From the NCBI RefSeq assembly GCF_002135375.1, contig NZ_NEGH01000004.1:64773-128772 (forward strand): a stretch of 64,000 nt of DNA, in the 5' to 3' direction. Shown one piece after another: positions 9,227 to 18,846 of the stretch (its first letter is position 1; each line of letters opens with the position of its first letter). The DNA comes from Acinetobacter sp. ANC 4558. GTDB lineage: Bacteria > Pseudomonadota > Gammaproteobacteria > Pseudomonadales > Moraxellaceae. The notes below the pieces were generated by a model, which ran no database searches, had not been told where the DNA came from, and worked only from the letters and a program-made list of their open reading frames with translations. The position numbers were made by a program, and so were the translations under genes.

Positions 9227-9838
9227 ATGTATGAGTTTTTAGCTGTCGCACTCATTACGATTTTAGCGGTTGTGAGTCCAGGTGCGGACTTTGCCGTTGT
9301 AACAAGAAATAGCTATTTGTATGGTCGAAAAATTGGAATCTTTACTGCATTTGGTATCGCTGTAGGCGTGTTACTGCATGTGTTTTATACATTATGTGCA
9401 ATGATTTTTATTGTGTCGTATCTCTCGTATTTACTTCATATTATTAAATATTGTGGTGCAGCATATTTGATTTATATTGGCTATAAAACATTTATGCAAC
9501 TTCCGATTAAAGAGACCTGTCCAGATGGAGTTTTAACCATTTTACAGGCATTTAAGCAGGGATTTCTGACAAATGCTTTTAATCCTAAAACAACTTTATT
9601 CGTGCTCAGTACCTATACGCAAATTGTGAGCATTGAAACGCCAAAGTTCGTGTTGATTGTTTATGGTTTATTTATGTCCCTTGCACATTTTATTTGGTTC
9701 TCAATTGTGGCATTGGTGTTTTCAATTTTACTGTTACGAAAAAAAATGTTGGCTCAGCAAGTGCTGATGAATAGAGTAATTGGTTTGATTTTGTGTATTT
9801 TAGGTGTATTACTTGTGGTACTTCAAATTAATTATTGA
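9227..9838 (+). CDS. LysE/RhtB-family amino-acid exporter
   Basis: A 203-residue protein with about six hydrophobic segments. The N-terminus holds the LysE/RhtB hallmark VSPGADFAVVTRNSYLYGRK and is followed by GIAVGV. The central GAAYLIYIGY motif and the NPKTTLF motif in the second half are also typical. Family members export amino acids or derivatives such as lysine, threonine or homoserine lactone using the proton gradient. The divergent LysR regulator supports inducible export. Substrate unknown. ATG 9227 is chosen because it starts the first membrane helix; its ribosome-binding site is weak. Confidence 0.87.
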   Translation: MYEFLAVALITILAVVSPGADFAVVTRNSYLYGRKIGIFTAFGIAVGVLLHVFYTLCAMIFIVSYLSYLLHIIKYCGAAYLIYIGYKTFMQLPIKETCPDGVLTILQAFKQGFLTNAFNPKTTLFVLSTYTQIVSIETPKFVLIVYGLFMSLAHFIWFSIVALVFSILLLRKKMLAQQVLMNRVIGLILCILGVLLVVLQINY

Positions 9839-9857
9839 TCTCAATTGGATATAGCTA

Positions 9858-9877
9858 AGCGAGAGCAAACTCTCGCT
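9858..9877. terminator. Hairpin between convergent genes (weak terminator candidate)
   Basis: AGCGAGAG (9858-9865) pairs perfectly with CTCTCGCT (9870-9877) across a CAAA loop, in the 45-bp gap between the LysE exporter and the TonB-domain gene. There is no clear T-run on either side, so termination is uncertain. Confidence 0.4.
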
Positions 9878-9883
9878 GTCATA

Positions 9884-10624
9884 TCATGATTCACATTCAT
9901 TGAATTTAAATTGAATACGATCATTAAAATTGGTTTTTTTATACATCCATAAAGTACTTGCTGTACGTTTAACTTGAATTGGCGTATCTAAAATAGCAAG
10001 AACGACTTTCTGATCTAGATTGGAAGCACCTGATCCTTTGTTAATTTTTACTTTTTTAACATTGCCAGATTTATCTATTTTAAAATTAAATTCTATAGTG
10101 CGATCATAGCCATTTAAGTCATTTGAATTTATGTTTAATAAAGGCTGTTGTTGATAGGAAAAAGGCGTTTTTTCACCTGCTTGCTGCTTGATCCAATTTT
10201 GTGATTTGAAACTCAAATCGCATGTTTCACTAATAGGGTTGGCTAATTTTAAATTAAAAGTTTGGTAGCCAATGATTGCAATGGGGGTATCTTCTTGTAT
10301 ATGCGGTTGAACCTGAGCAACACGCACAGCATTGAGTAAAATATTATCTAATTCAGTCAGTCCTGTACTTTCTTGAATTGTTACTTGAGTTACTTTTCCC
10401 AATTCATTGGCATGAACGCGAATAATAGCAGAGCGATCCTGATTTTTTAAATCTTCAGCGCTATATTTGGGTTGTGGGAATTTCGTCCAAGAAATACGTG
10501 TTGTTAAGTGTGGCGATACAGCGGTACTTTGCTGACGAGGTAGTTGATTGATATGTTTTGTTTCACTATGTGCGGCTGTAAACCCTAGACTAAACAAAAT
10601 AGATAAACAAAGGATTCGTTTCAT
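9884..10624 (-). CDS. Secreted TonB C-terminal-domain protein with two TonB-like repeats
   Basis: A 246-residue protein with a cleavable signal peptide (MKRILCLSILFSLGFTAAHS) and two TonB C-terminal-like modules, about residues 45-130 (PKYSAEDL, AIIRVHANELGKVTQVTI) and 160-240 (FNFKIDKSGNVKKVKINKGSG). Both show the G-x-V-x-x-V beta-hairpin pattern of TonB energy transducers. It lacks the usual N-terminal transmembrane anchor and Pro-rich spacer, so it is probably periplasmic rather than a classical TonB. Acinetobacter genomes encode several TonB-like proteins. Role unknown. Confidence 0.65.
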   Translation of the reverse strand: MKRILCLSILFSLGFTAAHSETKHINQLPRQQSTAVSPHLTTRISWTKFPQPKYSAEDLKNQDRSAIIRVHANELGKVTQVTIQESTGLTELDNILLNAVRVAQVQPHIQEDTPIAIIGYQTFNLKLANPISETCDLSFKSQNWIKQQAGEKTPFSYQQQPLLNINSNDLNGYDRTIEFNFKIDKSGNVKKVKINKGSGASNLDQKVVLAILDTPIQVKRTASTLWMYKKTNFNDRIQFKFNECES

Positions 10625-10728
10625 AATAATTAATCTTAATCGAGCAGAGTCGGACTATTGTTTGGATTTGCTAAATGCACCACGTTTTATCACATTTAGC
10701 AAACTTGTTTTTCAAATTTTAAATCAAA

Positions 10729-11982
10729 TTAAGGACGATGATCTTTGGTGATATCCACCCCAAAAAGATCTTTCGTTTTTGCCCAGCTTATGGTAACAAC
10801 AGCAAGTGTCATGCATCCCCCAAATACGGTAGCAACTATTGTACCTAAATATTTTGCAGCAACACCAGATTCAAATGCACCGAGCTCGTTACTACTAGAG
10901 ACGAACATTCCATTGACCGCAGCAACTCGTCCACGCATATTTTCGGGTGGATAAATCTGTAAAATCGTTTGACGTATGACTACAGAAATACTATCACAAG
11001 CGCCTGTCATTGCGAGAGCAAATAGTGATAACCAGAGCGAATTAGAGAAGGCAAATAAAAGGGTAAAGACACCAAAGCCTGCCACAGCAAGTAACATATT
11101 ACGCCATGCATGTTGTGTCGGTGGGAATTTTGTGAGCGCAATCATGGTAATCAATGCACCAATAGATGGTGCTGCACGTAAATAACCTAAACCTTCAGGC
11201 CCGACATTTAAAATATCTTCTGCAAAAATTGGAAGAAGCGCAATAATACCGCCAAAGAGAACTGAGACTAAATCTAATGAAATTGCCCACAGTACAATTT
11301 TAGTTTTCCAAATAAATCGAAAACCATCGCCAAGACTTTCCATTAAGTTGGTCGTTTCAATTTTTGGGAAACTACGTTTTTGTAATAAATTGATTAAAAT
11401 AAAACAGATGGCCAGTAAAATTGCGACAAAAAAGAAACTGGTTTCTTTTCCTAATAATGCCAACATGAATCCACCCAGCATAGGGCCAATGATGACGCCG
11501 CTTTGCCAGCCAATCGTGGTCCATGTCGCACCATTTGCGTAAATTTCACGGGGGATTAAAAAGGGTTTTAAGGAGGTTGCGGATGGATTGTAAAAACCAC
11601 GAATAGTTCCTAAACCAAAAATAACAGCATATATGCCCCAAGATAATGCACTTGTAGACATATGATTTTGACTATAGGCATGAAATAGCCACCATAAAAT
11701 AAGCGGCATTGGACAGGCAAAGAATAGGCAAATTTTCATGATCGTTTGCTTGTTAAAGCGATCTGCAAAATATCCACCCCATAAGGATAAAGCAATAAAT
11801 GGGATTGCTTCAGCCAAACCAATAAAGCCAAGCGTGAGCGGATCTTTCGTAATTTGGTAAAGGGAATAGGCGACAATAATTTCCTGAATCAAAATGGCTA
11901 ATGTTAAACAGAATTGATTGAGGGTAATAATCGAGAAATCTCGATATCTGAGTGCTGCAAAAGCATCCTGCGTTGAGTTCAT
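10729..11982 (-). CDS. MFS transporter (EntS/MFS_3-like)
   Basis: A 417-residue, roughly 12-helix major-facilitator protein. The N-terminal FRALRYRDF-type motif (here FAALRYRDFSI), the loop 2-3 motif GGYFADRFNKQ, and the central RGFYNPSATSL are characteristic of the group that includes the enterobactin exporter EntS. Substrate is not predictable; no siderophore genes are nearby. It lies upstream of, and is co-oriented with, the TonB-domain gene, about 100 nt apart. It is divergent from the rpmI-rplT operon. Confidence 0.82.
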   Translation of the reverse strand: MNSTQDAFAALRYRDFSIITLNQFCLTLAILIQEIIVAYSLYQITKDPLTLGFIGLAEAIPFIALSLWGGYFADRFNKQTIMKICLFFACPMPLILWWLFHAYSQNHMSTSALSWGIYAVIFGLGTIRGFYNPSATSLKPFLIPREIYANGATWTTIGWQSGVIIGPMLGGFMLALLGKETSFFFVAILLAICFILINLLQKRSFPKIETTNLMESLGDGFRFIWKTKIVLWAISLDLVSVLFGGIIALLPIFAEDILNVGPEGLGYLRAAPSIGALITMIALTKFPPTQHAWRNMLLAVAGFGVFTLLFAFSNSLWLSLFALAMTGACDSISVVIRQTILQIYPPENMRGRVAAVNGMFVSSSNELGAFESGVAAKYLGTIVATVFGGCMTLAVVTISWAKTKDLFGVDITKDHRP

Positions 11983-12127
11983 GTTTGGACAAGATAGTAA
12001 AGATAACTGATTATAAAACTTAAATTAAAAAATGGTGATAAATTCATCGTCACTGGTTATCTGAAAAATGCATATTGAATAAATGAATAAAGTGGAAGAA
12101 TTGCTTTTGTTTTGTACAGGGATGCTT

Positions 12128-12200
12128 TAGAATACTGGCTCCCTTACCTGCAGGTCGTTTTTGCAATGGTGCAGACGTGCCGAACAGGTGTTTAAAGAGG
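12128..12200 (+). promoter_or_regulatory. rpmI-rplT promoter and structured leader (possible L20 autoregulation)
   Basis: A TAGAAT box (12128-12133) with a TTGTTT 15 nt upstream could be the promoter. The following leader is structured: ACCTG (12146-12150) can pair with CAGGT (12185-12189), enclosing a hairpin with TGCA (12162-12165)/TGCA (12170-12173) around ATGG. The ribosome-binding site AAGAGG (12195-12200) follows directly. L20 represses this operon through leader RNA in E. coli and Bacillus. A similar role here is inferred; no Rfam comparison was made. Confidence 0.4.
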
Positions 12201-12205
12201 TTGTT

Positions 12206-12400
12206 ATGGCTAAGTTAAAAACTCGCCGTGGTGCAGCTAAACGTTTCAAAGCGACTGCTAACGGTTTCAAGCGTAAACAAGCGTTCAAACGCCACATTTT
12301 GACCAAAAAATCTGCTAAGCGTATCCGTCAATTGCGCGGCTGTGTAATGGTTCACGTAAGTGACGTTGCTTCAGTTCGTCGTATGTGCCCATACATCTAA
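12206..12400 (+). CDS. rpmI: 50S ribosomal protein L35 (bL35)
   Basis: A 64-residue, strongly basic protein starting [20 protein letters not shown], the conserved bL35 N-terminus, and ending RRMCPYI. It sits within the 50S subunit. ATG 12206 is chosen over the longer upstream frame because AAGAGG lies 5 nt before it and the homologous sequence begins there. It is followed after 11 nt by rplT in the universally conserved rpmI-rplT pair. Confidence 0.96.
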
Positions 12401-12411
12401 GGAGATTATAA

Positions 12412-12771
12412 ATGGCTCGTGTAAAACGTGGTGTACAGGCTCATCGCCGTCATAAAAAAATTCTTGCTCGTGCTAAAGGTTACTATGGCGCTCGCTCACG
12501 CGTTTATCGCGTTGCGTTCCAAGCAGTAATTAAAGCAGGTCAATACGCTTACCGTGACCGTCGTCAAAAGAAACGTCAATTCCGTGCTTTATGGATTGCG
12601 CGTATCAATGCTGGTGCTCGTCTAAATGGTTTATCGTACAGCCGTATGATTGCTGGCTTGAAAAAAGCTCAAGTAATTATCGACCGTCGTGTACTTGCTG
12701 ACATCGCTATGCATGACGCAGTTACATTTACAGCTTTAGCTGAAAAAGCTAAAGGTGCATTGGCTGCATAA
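12412..12771 (+). CDS. rplT: 50S ribosomal protein L20 (bL20)
   Basis: A 119-residue basic protein with the canonical start [18 protein letters not shown] and the conserved [14 protein letters not shown] segment ([14 protein letters not shown]). It is an early-binding 50S assembly protein and, in other bacteria, the translational repressor of this operon. A strong GGAG (12401-12404) precedes ATG 12412. A terminator follows directly, so pheS is not in the same primary transcript, unlike the E. coli arrangement. Confidence 0.97.
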   Translation: MARVKRGVQAHRRHKKILARAKGYYGARSRVYRVAFQAVIKAGQYAYRDRRQKKRQFRALWIARINAGARLNGLSYSRMIAGLKKAQVIIDRRVLADIAMHDAVTFTALAEKAKGALAA

Positions 12772-12790
12772 TCATCTTTGATGATTTAGA

Positions 12791-12815
12791 AAAGACCGCA
12801 TTTGCGGTCTTTTTT
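12791..12815 (+). terminator. Intrinsic terminator after rplT
   Basis: AAAGACCGCA pairs with TGCGGTCTTT around a two-to-four-base loop and runs into a T-tract (12791-12815). Confidence 0.88.
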
Positions 12816-12909
12816 AGTATTGGAATCGTTACATATTTCTACATGAAATGATTGTAGATAAATCACATATTTGCATACAGTATAAGAGAATAAAATAAGG
12901 AGAAATCAA

Positions 12910-13107
12910 ATGCTTGTGGAAATTAATGGTTTAAGTCAAGGTTCTATAGAAGTGAATTTACAGGTGATTCCAAGAATTGGAGAAACTGTTAAGGTGTTAT
13001 ATGGTCCAGATGCTGAGGTTGAAGGAGAAGTCATCGTGGTTAATCATTATATAAATCAGCATGATGATGAGCAAAAAATTATTCTAACGATTAAACCAGT
13101 GAATTAA
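12910..13107 (+). CDS. Small conserved-looking protein of unknown function
   Basis: A 65-residue acidic protein preceded by a strong AAGGAG (12897-12902) 7 nt before ATG 12910, which supports it as a real gene. The sequence alternates hydrophobic and polar residues (IEVNLQVIPRIGETVKVLYG; GEVIVVNHYI; KIILTIKP), which suggests a small all-beta barrel, perhaps SH3- or OB-like. No family recognised, no signal peptide or membrane segment. It has its own promoter region after the rplT terminator. Confidence 0.65.
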   Translation: MLVEINGLSQGSIEVNLQVIPRIGETVKVLYGPDAEVEGEVIVVNHYINQHDDEQKIILTIKPVN

Positions 13108-13120
13108 TGTGCCTGATTTT

Positions 13121-13160
13121 ATGAAAAGCAATTGAAAAAAATAATTCAACTACTTTTCAT
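13121..13160. terminator. Long imperfect hairpin between convergent genes
   Basis: ATGAAAAG (13121-13128) pairs with CTTTTCAT (13153-13160), and TTGAA (13132-13136) pairs with TTCAA (13145-13149) inside it. It lies between two convergent unknown genes. It lacks a proper T-tract, so it is a weak terminator candidate. Confidence 0.4.
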
Positions 13161-13168
13161 TATTAGCT

Positions 13169-14182
13169 CTATAAACCGAAATAATAGCCAACTAGACAGA
13201 TAATAATGGTCACAATAACTAAAGTGATCACGCTAGATTTGTTAGAAATTTGAGGATCATGAAATTTCTTTTTAATGGGTGTTTTACCTAAAGAAAAGTC
13301 ATCTAAAGGATTATGCTTTGTGACTGGCGTAAGTCGAGCAGTTTGATAATGATTAGCAACTTTAACAATAAACTTTGAAGAAAGATCATCTGTTTTTTGA
13401 GCAAAATGTTGCGCCATTAATTGCTCTTCAGGCGTGAATTTAGAACCATCTTCATGATAAGGCTGCTGTATTTTACTTTGAATGTAGGTTGATAATGAAT
13501 CTAAGCGAATGAGTGTTTGGTTTGCATAATCTGCTGTATAAGTGGTTGGTAAGAGTGAAAGTAAATTATGGTGATCTTGCGCATCATTTAAGGTTATGCC
13601 TGTATAAGCCATATTTTGGCTAATAGGCTCAATAAAACCTTGTGCATTTGTATTCTTAAAAAGTTCATTTTCAGTGTATTCGTGAATATCATCCCAATTT
13701 GGTTGCTGTGAAATATCGGCATCAATTTTTTTGACTACTTTTGAAGTCAATTCGTAGCGCCAGAAAGTTTCTTGCTGAATAGCTATTTTTTGTGCTTCAG
13801 GTGGCTCATAGTCATTTTCAGCGCTATACCATTCAGGAAGTTCTTTTCCTAATATCCATGCAAATTTAGCTTTTGGATGGTGGCTGACAATAAAGTGAGC
13901 AAAAGGAAGGAGCTCCACGTTTACATTGGGGTTTTGTTCATCGGTGATGAGGTTTGAATGATGTAAGCTAATGCGCTGACAACCTTCTTTTTTTAAGCCT
14001 TCCAGCCAAATTTGAAAATGTTGTGCCAATAAATGTTGTGAGCTAAGGTCACGAAATTGAAAACTATATTGATTAAAAATTGAATGATTTATCCAAGGTT
14101 GAAAACCAATTTTTTGACTTAAATATTCATTACCATATGTAACTAGAGTCAGTTGTTGTTTCCAAATTTGATCGAGTGCCAT
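13169..14182 (-). CDS. Hypothetical protein with C-terminal membrane anchor
   Basis: A 337-residue protein with no N-terminal signal. Its only strongly hydrophobic stretch is at the extreme C-terminus (about residues 318-336, VITLVIVTIIICLVGYYFG), preceded by a basic linker (GKTPIKKKFHD), so it looks tail-anchored with the bulk in the cytoplasm. The body is polar and rich in Gln, His and Asn; I recognise no domain. It lies on the opposite strand between rplT and pheS. Probably genus-specific. Confidence 0.7.
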   Translation of the reverse strand: MALDQIWKQQLTLVTYGNEYLSQKIGFQPWINHSIFNQYSFQFRDLSSQHLLAQHFQIWLEGLKKEGCQRISLHHSNLITDEQNPNVNVELLPFAHFIVSHHPKAKFAWILGKELPEWYSAENDYEPPEAQKIAIQQETFWRYELTSKVVKKIDADISQQPNWDDIHEYTENELFKNTNAQGFIEPISQNMAYTGITLNDAQDHHNLLSLLPTTYTADYANQTLIRLDSLSTYIQSKIQQPYHEDGSKFTPEEQLMAQHFAQKTDDLSSKFIVKVANHYQTARLTPVTKHNPLDDFSLGKTPIKKKFHDPQISNKSSVITLVIVTIIICLVGYYFGL

Positions 14183-14231
14183 CGTGATGATCTCTTTAAT
14201 TTAATAAGTATCTTATACTTTTTCACTTTAA

Positions 14232-15320
<1,089 letters not shown>

Positions 15321-15447
15321 AACTTTTTAATACTTTCCTTACTTCTCTAAATATAAAAGTAGTGCTTCGTTCAATATAGATGCAAGCTATTTTTAATATC
15401 TGAGAAGAAGAGAGATTTAAGAATTTAGATATATAGGTTTTAAATAT

Positions 15448-17829
15448 ATGAAAATTAGCGAAAATTGGTTACGTACGTGGGTTAATCCTGCAATTGATAG
15501 CCATACTTTATCTAATCAATTAACAATGCTTGGTCTAGAAGTTGATGACATGGATCCTGCAGCAAAACCATTTACAGGGGTGGTTGTTGGTGAAGTTTTA
15601 ACCGTAGAGCAACATCCTGATGCGGATCGCTTACGTGTTACAACGGTAAATATTGGTACTGGTGAACCTTTGCAGATTGTGTGTGGTGCACCAAATGTCC
15701 GCGTTGGAATGAAAGCACCAGTTGCTACCGTTGGTGCAGTATTACCAGGTGATTTTAAAATTAAAAAAGGTAAGCTTCGTGGCATTGAATCACAAGGAAT
15801 GCTGTGCGGTGCTTCAGAAATTGATTTAGAAGACAAAATTGATGGTCTTTTAGAGCTAGCAGAAAATGCACCTGTTGGTGTTGATATTCGTGAATACTTA
15901 GATTTAGATGATCATGTCATTGATATCAGCATTACACCAAACCGTGGTGATTGTTTTAGTATTCGTGGTGTTGCTCGTGAATTGGGAGTCATTAATCAAC
16001 TTGCAGTGACTTCACCAGAGATTCAAGCGGTTGCAGCGACAATTACAGATGAAAAGAACATTATTGTTGAAACAGAAGGCTGTCCACGCTATTTAGGGCG
16101 TGTCATCAAAAATGTAAATACCAAGGCACCAACACCAGAATGGATGGAGCGTGCGTTAGCACGTTCAGGAATTCGTCAGCACAGTATTTTGGTTGATATT
16201 ACGAACTATGTGCTCATTGAATTAGGTCAACCGTTGCATGCTTTTGATGGCGGTAAAGTTCATGGTTCAGTTTATGTTCGTCAGGCAACATCTGCTGAAA
16301 AAGTAGTGCTCTTAAATGATCAAGAAGTTGAATTAACTGACGATATTATGGTGATTGCAGATGACGAAAAGGCATTGGCAATTGCTGGAATTATGGGTGG
16401 ACTTTCATCATCTATAACAGATGAAACAACCGAAATTTTCCTAGAATCTGCATTCTTTGCACCTTTACATATTGCAGGTCGAGCGCGTCGTTTTGGATTG
16501 CATACAGATGCATCGCAACGCTATGAGCGTGGTGTTGATTTTGAGCTTCCTTTAATTGCTATGAATCGTGCATCTCAGTTGATTGCAGAGCTTGCAGGAG
16601 GAGATTTCGGACCAATTACAGTTGCTGAAAATGAAGGTTATTTACCAAAACGTGAAGCGATTGAATTAAATCAAAGCCAAGTAGACCAATTGCTTGGATA
16701 TTCAATTGAGTCATCTTTTATTACAGATGCATTGACGCGTTTAGGTTGCTTGGTAACAGTTAAAGCAGAAGGTGAGTGGAGTGTTATTCCACCTTCACAT
16801 CGTTATGATATTGCGATCTATCAAGACTTAATTGAAGAAGTCGCACGTATTGATGGCTATGATAATATCCAAATGAGCTTACCTGTGATTGATGTAAAAC
16901 TTGCACAGTATCAAGATCAATTTGAACTCGCAGCATTACGTCAAACTTTGGTGACATTAGGGTATCAAGAAGCGATTAGCTTTAGTTTTGCAGATGCAAA
17001 ACTTGAGAAGCAGTTAAATGCAGATGTACAACCACTTGCATTGGCAAATCCTATTTCAAGTGATTTGGCTGTGATGCGCTCAACATTACTTTCAAGTTTG
17101 ATCCCTTGTGTGCAGTATAATGTTAATCGTCAACAATCTCGTGTACGCTTTTTTGAAGTAGGTTTGAGATTTGATTATCAAGATGCAAAATCAATTAATG
17201 ATCTCAAGCAAATTCCAACCTTGGCGATGATTGCAGTAGGATCAAAAACAGCTGAATCTTGGCATGCAAAGCCACAAGTTATGGATTTCTTCGACTTAAA
17301 AGGTGAGATTGAGGAAGTTTTAGCTGCTGCACGTATTAAAGCTGAATATATTCCTTCAACTCGATCATGGTTACATCCTGGTCAATCTGCGGAAATTTTA
17401 GTCAATGGTCAGTCTATTGGTTATTTAGGGCGTTTACATCCATCACTTGAAAATGACTTGGATTTAGGTGTAACGTGGGTAGTAGAAGTTGATTTAAAGG
17501 CGATTTTGCAAAAATATGTATCTAATTTTACAGAATTATCACGTTTTCCATCGGTTAGACGTGATATTGCGCTTTTAATTAATGATAATATTAGTGTTAG
17601 AGAAATTCAGCAGCTTATCGAAAATACGGGTGGAGAGCTGTTAGATTCTACTTGGCTATTCGATGTGTATACTGGACAAGGCGTAGAAGATAGTAAGCGT
17701 TCATTAGCGTTTGCACTTTTATGGCAACATCCAACGCGTACACTTGAAGATTCAGAAATTAAAACGGGAATGGATAATATCCTTCAAGTTTTAGAAACCA
17801 CTTACCAAGCAACATTGAGGGCTTCATGA
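15448..17829 (+). CDS. pheT: Phenylalanine--tRNA ligase beta subunit
   Basis: A 793-residue subunit with the standard domain order: an N-terminal EMAP/tRNA-binding domain (about 40-150; [18 protein letters not shown]), B3/B4 editing domain, B5, core, and a C-terminal ferredoxin-like anticodon-binding (FDX-ACB) domain ([14 protein letters not shown] to the end). It pairs with PheS. It lies 127 nt after pheS and its stop overlaps ihfA by 4 nt (ATGA). Length is typical. Confidence 0.97.
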   Translation: MKISENWLRTWVNPAIDSHTLSNQLTMLGLEVDDMDPAAKPFTGVVVGEVLTVEQHPDADRLRVTTVNIGTGEPLQIVCGAPNVRVGMKAPVATVGAVLPGDFKIKKGKLRGIESQGMLCGASEIDLEDKIDGLLELAENAPVGVDIREYLDLDDHVIDISITPNRGDCFSIRGVARELGVINQLAVTSPEIQAVAATITDEKNIIVETEGCPRYLGRVIKNVNTKAPTPEWMERALARSGIRQHSILVDITNYVLIELGQPLHAFDGGKVHGSVYVRQATSAEKVVLLNDQEVELTDDIMVIADDEKALAIAGIMGGLSSSITDETTEIFLESAFFAPLHIAGRARRFGLHTDASQRYERGVDFELPLIAMNRASQLIAELAGGDFGPITVAENEGYLPKREAIELNQSQVDQLLGYSIESSFITDALTRLGCLVTVKAEGEWSVIPPSHRYDIAIYQDLIEEVARIDGYDNIQMSLPVIDVKLAQYQDQFELAALRQTLVTLGYQEAISFSFADAKLEKQLNADVQPLALANPISSDLAVMRSTLLSSLIPCVQYNVNRQQSRVRFFEVGLRFDYQDAKSINDLKQIPTLAMIAVGSKTAESWHAKPQVMDFFDLKGEIEEVLAAARIKAEYIPSTRSWLHPGQSAEILVNGQSIGYLGRLHPSLENDLDLGVTWVVEVDLKAILQKYVSNFTELSRFPSVRRDIALLINDNISVREIQQLIENTGGELLDSTWLFDVYTGQGVEDSKRSLAFALLWQHPTRTLEDSEIKTGMDNILQVLETTYQATLRAS

Positions 17830-18122
17830 CAGCATTAACAAAAGCAGAAATGGCTGATCATTTAAGTGAGCTCACGAGTTTAAATCGACGTGAAGCAAAA
17901 CAAATGGTCGAGTTATTCTTTGATGAAATTAGTCAGGCATTAATTTCAGGTGAGCAAGTAAAACTTTCTGGATTCGGTAACTTTGAGTTGCGTGACAAAC
18001 GTCAACGCCCAGGCCGTAATCCTAAAACGGGTGAGGAAATTCCTATTTCAGCTCGCCGTGTAGTGACTTTCCGCGCTGGACAAAAGTTTCGTCAACGCGT
18101 GGGTACTGAACAGATCGACTGA
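17826..18122 (+). CDS. ihfA: Integration host factor subunit alpha
   Basis: A 98-residue HU/IHF-family protein. The DNA-binding arm with the intercalating proline is in [20 protein letters not shown], and FGNFELRDK precedes it. IHF-alpha pairs with IHF-beta to bend DNA sharply. Its start overlaps the pheT stop, the same pheT-ihfA linkage seen across gammaproteobacteria, where the alpha subunit (rather than beta) always follows pheT. Confidence 0.95.
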   Translation: MTALTKAEMADHLSELTSLNRREAKQMVELFFDEISQALISGEQVKLSGFGNFELRDKRQRPGRNPKTGEEIPISARRVVTFRAGQKFRQRVGTEQID

Positions 18123-18161
18123 TCTGTTCATTAAACTTTAAATTTTTAATAAATTTAAAGC

Positions 18162-18193
18162 AAAAAAAAGAGAACGTAAGTTCTCTTTTTTTA
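18162..18193. terminator. Bidirectional intrinsic terminator
   Basis: GAGAAC (18170-18175) and GTTCTC (18180-18185) form the stem around GTAA, with A7-8 on the left and T7 on the right, so it serves both ihfA and the lipoprotein gene on the minus strand. Confidence 0.88.
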
Positions 18194-18212
18194 TAACTAA
18201 AATAATCTTAGA

Positions 18213-18434
18213 TTATTTAGCTGGCTCAGAAGCAACAACTTCAGTTGTAATAACAACTTCAGAAGCAGCGTCAACAGCATCAGAAGCAGCTTCAGAAGCA
18301 ACAACTGTGATCGCTTCAGAAGCAACTACAGCTTCAGAAGCAGCAGTTTCAGTAGCAGCTTCTTTTTTAGCACAACCAACGAAAGCTAAAGTAGTAGCAA
18401 CTGCAGCAGCAATAGCGATTTTTTTGAATAACAT
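18213..18434 (-). CDS. Small Ala/Ser/Glu-rich lipoprotein
   Basis: A 73-residue protein: signal peptide MLFKKIAIAAAVATTLAFVG, then lipidation Cys21 followed by AKKEAATE. The mature part is low-complexity, built of repeats of ASEA/ASEV-type units (VASEA, ASEAASDA, AASEV, VASEP), acidic and free of aromatic residues, so it is probably an extended or disordered surface or periplasmic lipoprotein. Function unknown. Strong terminator downstream; its promoter region contains a palindrome (18501-18515). Confidence 0.75.
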   Translation of the reverse strand: MLFKKIAIAAAVATTLAFVGCAKKEAATETAASEAVVASEAITVVASEAASDAVDAASEVVITTEVVASEPAK

Positions 18435-18799
18435 GGCATCACTCTCTAAAATTTGAGATTAAAAAAAACCTTCGTTAGCCTGTTAAGTGCTTTTATTATT
18501 CCTAAATTTGTTAGGTATTAACAACGCAGGAGCAGTCTAACTGGTCTGCGAATATGCTACCACTGAGTACTCAAAATATCTACTGGTTGATACGAAAAAA
18601 GAAGTGATTTTGATAGTAAAATGAGAAATTATTAACAGAAAATAACAATTAAAAGATGAATATATATTGGTAGATAGGAAAATAAGCGGTTAAATTATAT
18701 AAATATTTTATATATTATATGAAATATAGATTAGTCTTTTTTTGAAGTTGACTGAAAAGTGTATTAATTGTGTATGTTTGGTCTAAAAGTTAAGGATAT
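18435..18799. other. Intergenic region between the lipoprotein and rho terminator
   Basis: An AT-rich gap with no credible gene. On the minus strand, TTGTTA (18516-18521) could be a -35 element for the lipoprotein, and the palindrome CCTAA-ATTTG-TTAGG (18501-18515) lies just downstream of it, where an operator could sit. The rest (18540-18780) shows nothing I can support. Confidence 0.4.
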
Positions 18800-18829
18800 A
18801 AAAAGACCAGCATGATCGCTGGTCTTTTT
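18800..18829 (-). terminator. Intrinsic terminator after rho
   Basis: AAAAAGACCAGC (18800-18811) pairs with GCTGGTCTTTTT (18818-18829) around ATGATC. Read on the minus strand it gives a G+C stem followed by a T-run just past the rho stop. Confidence 0.85.
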
Positions 18830-18846
18830 GAGAATTTAGATGAAAT

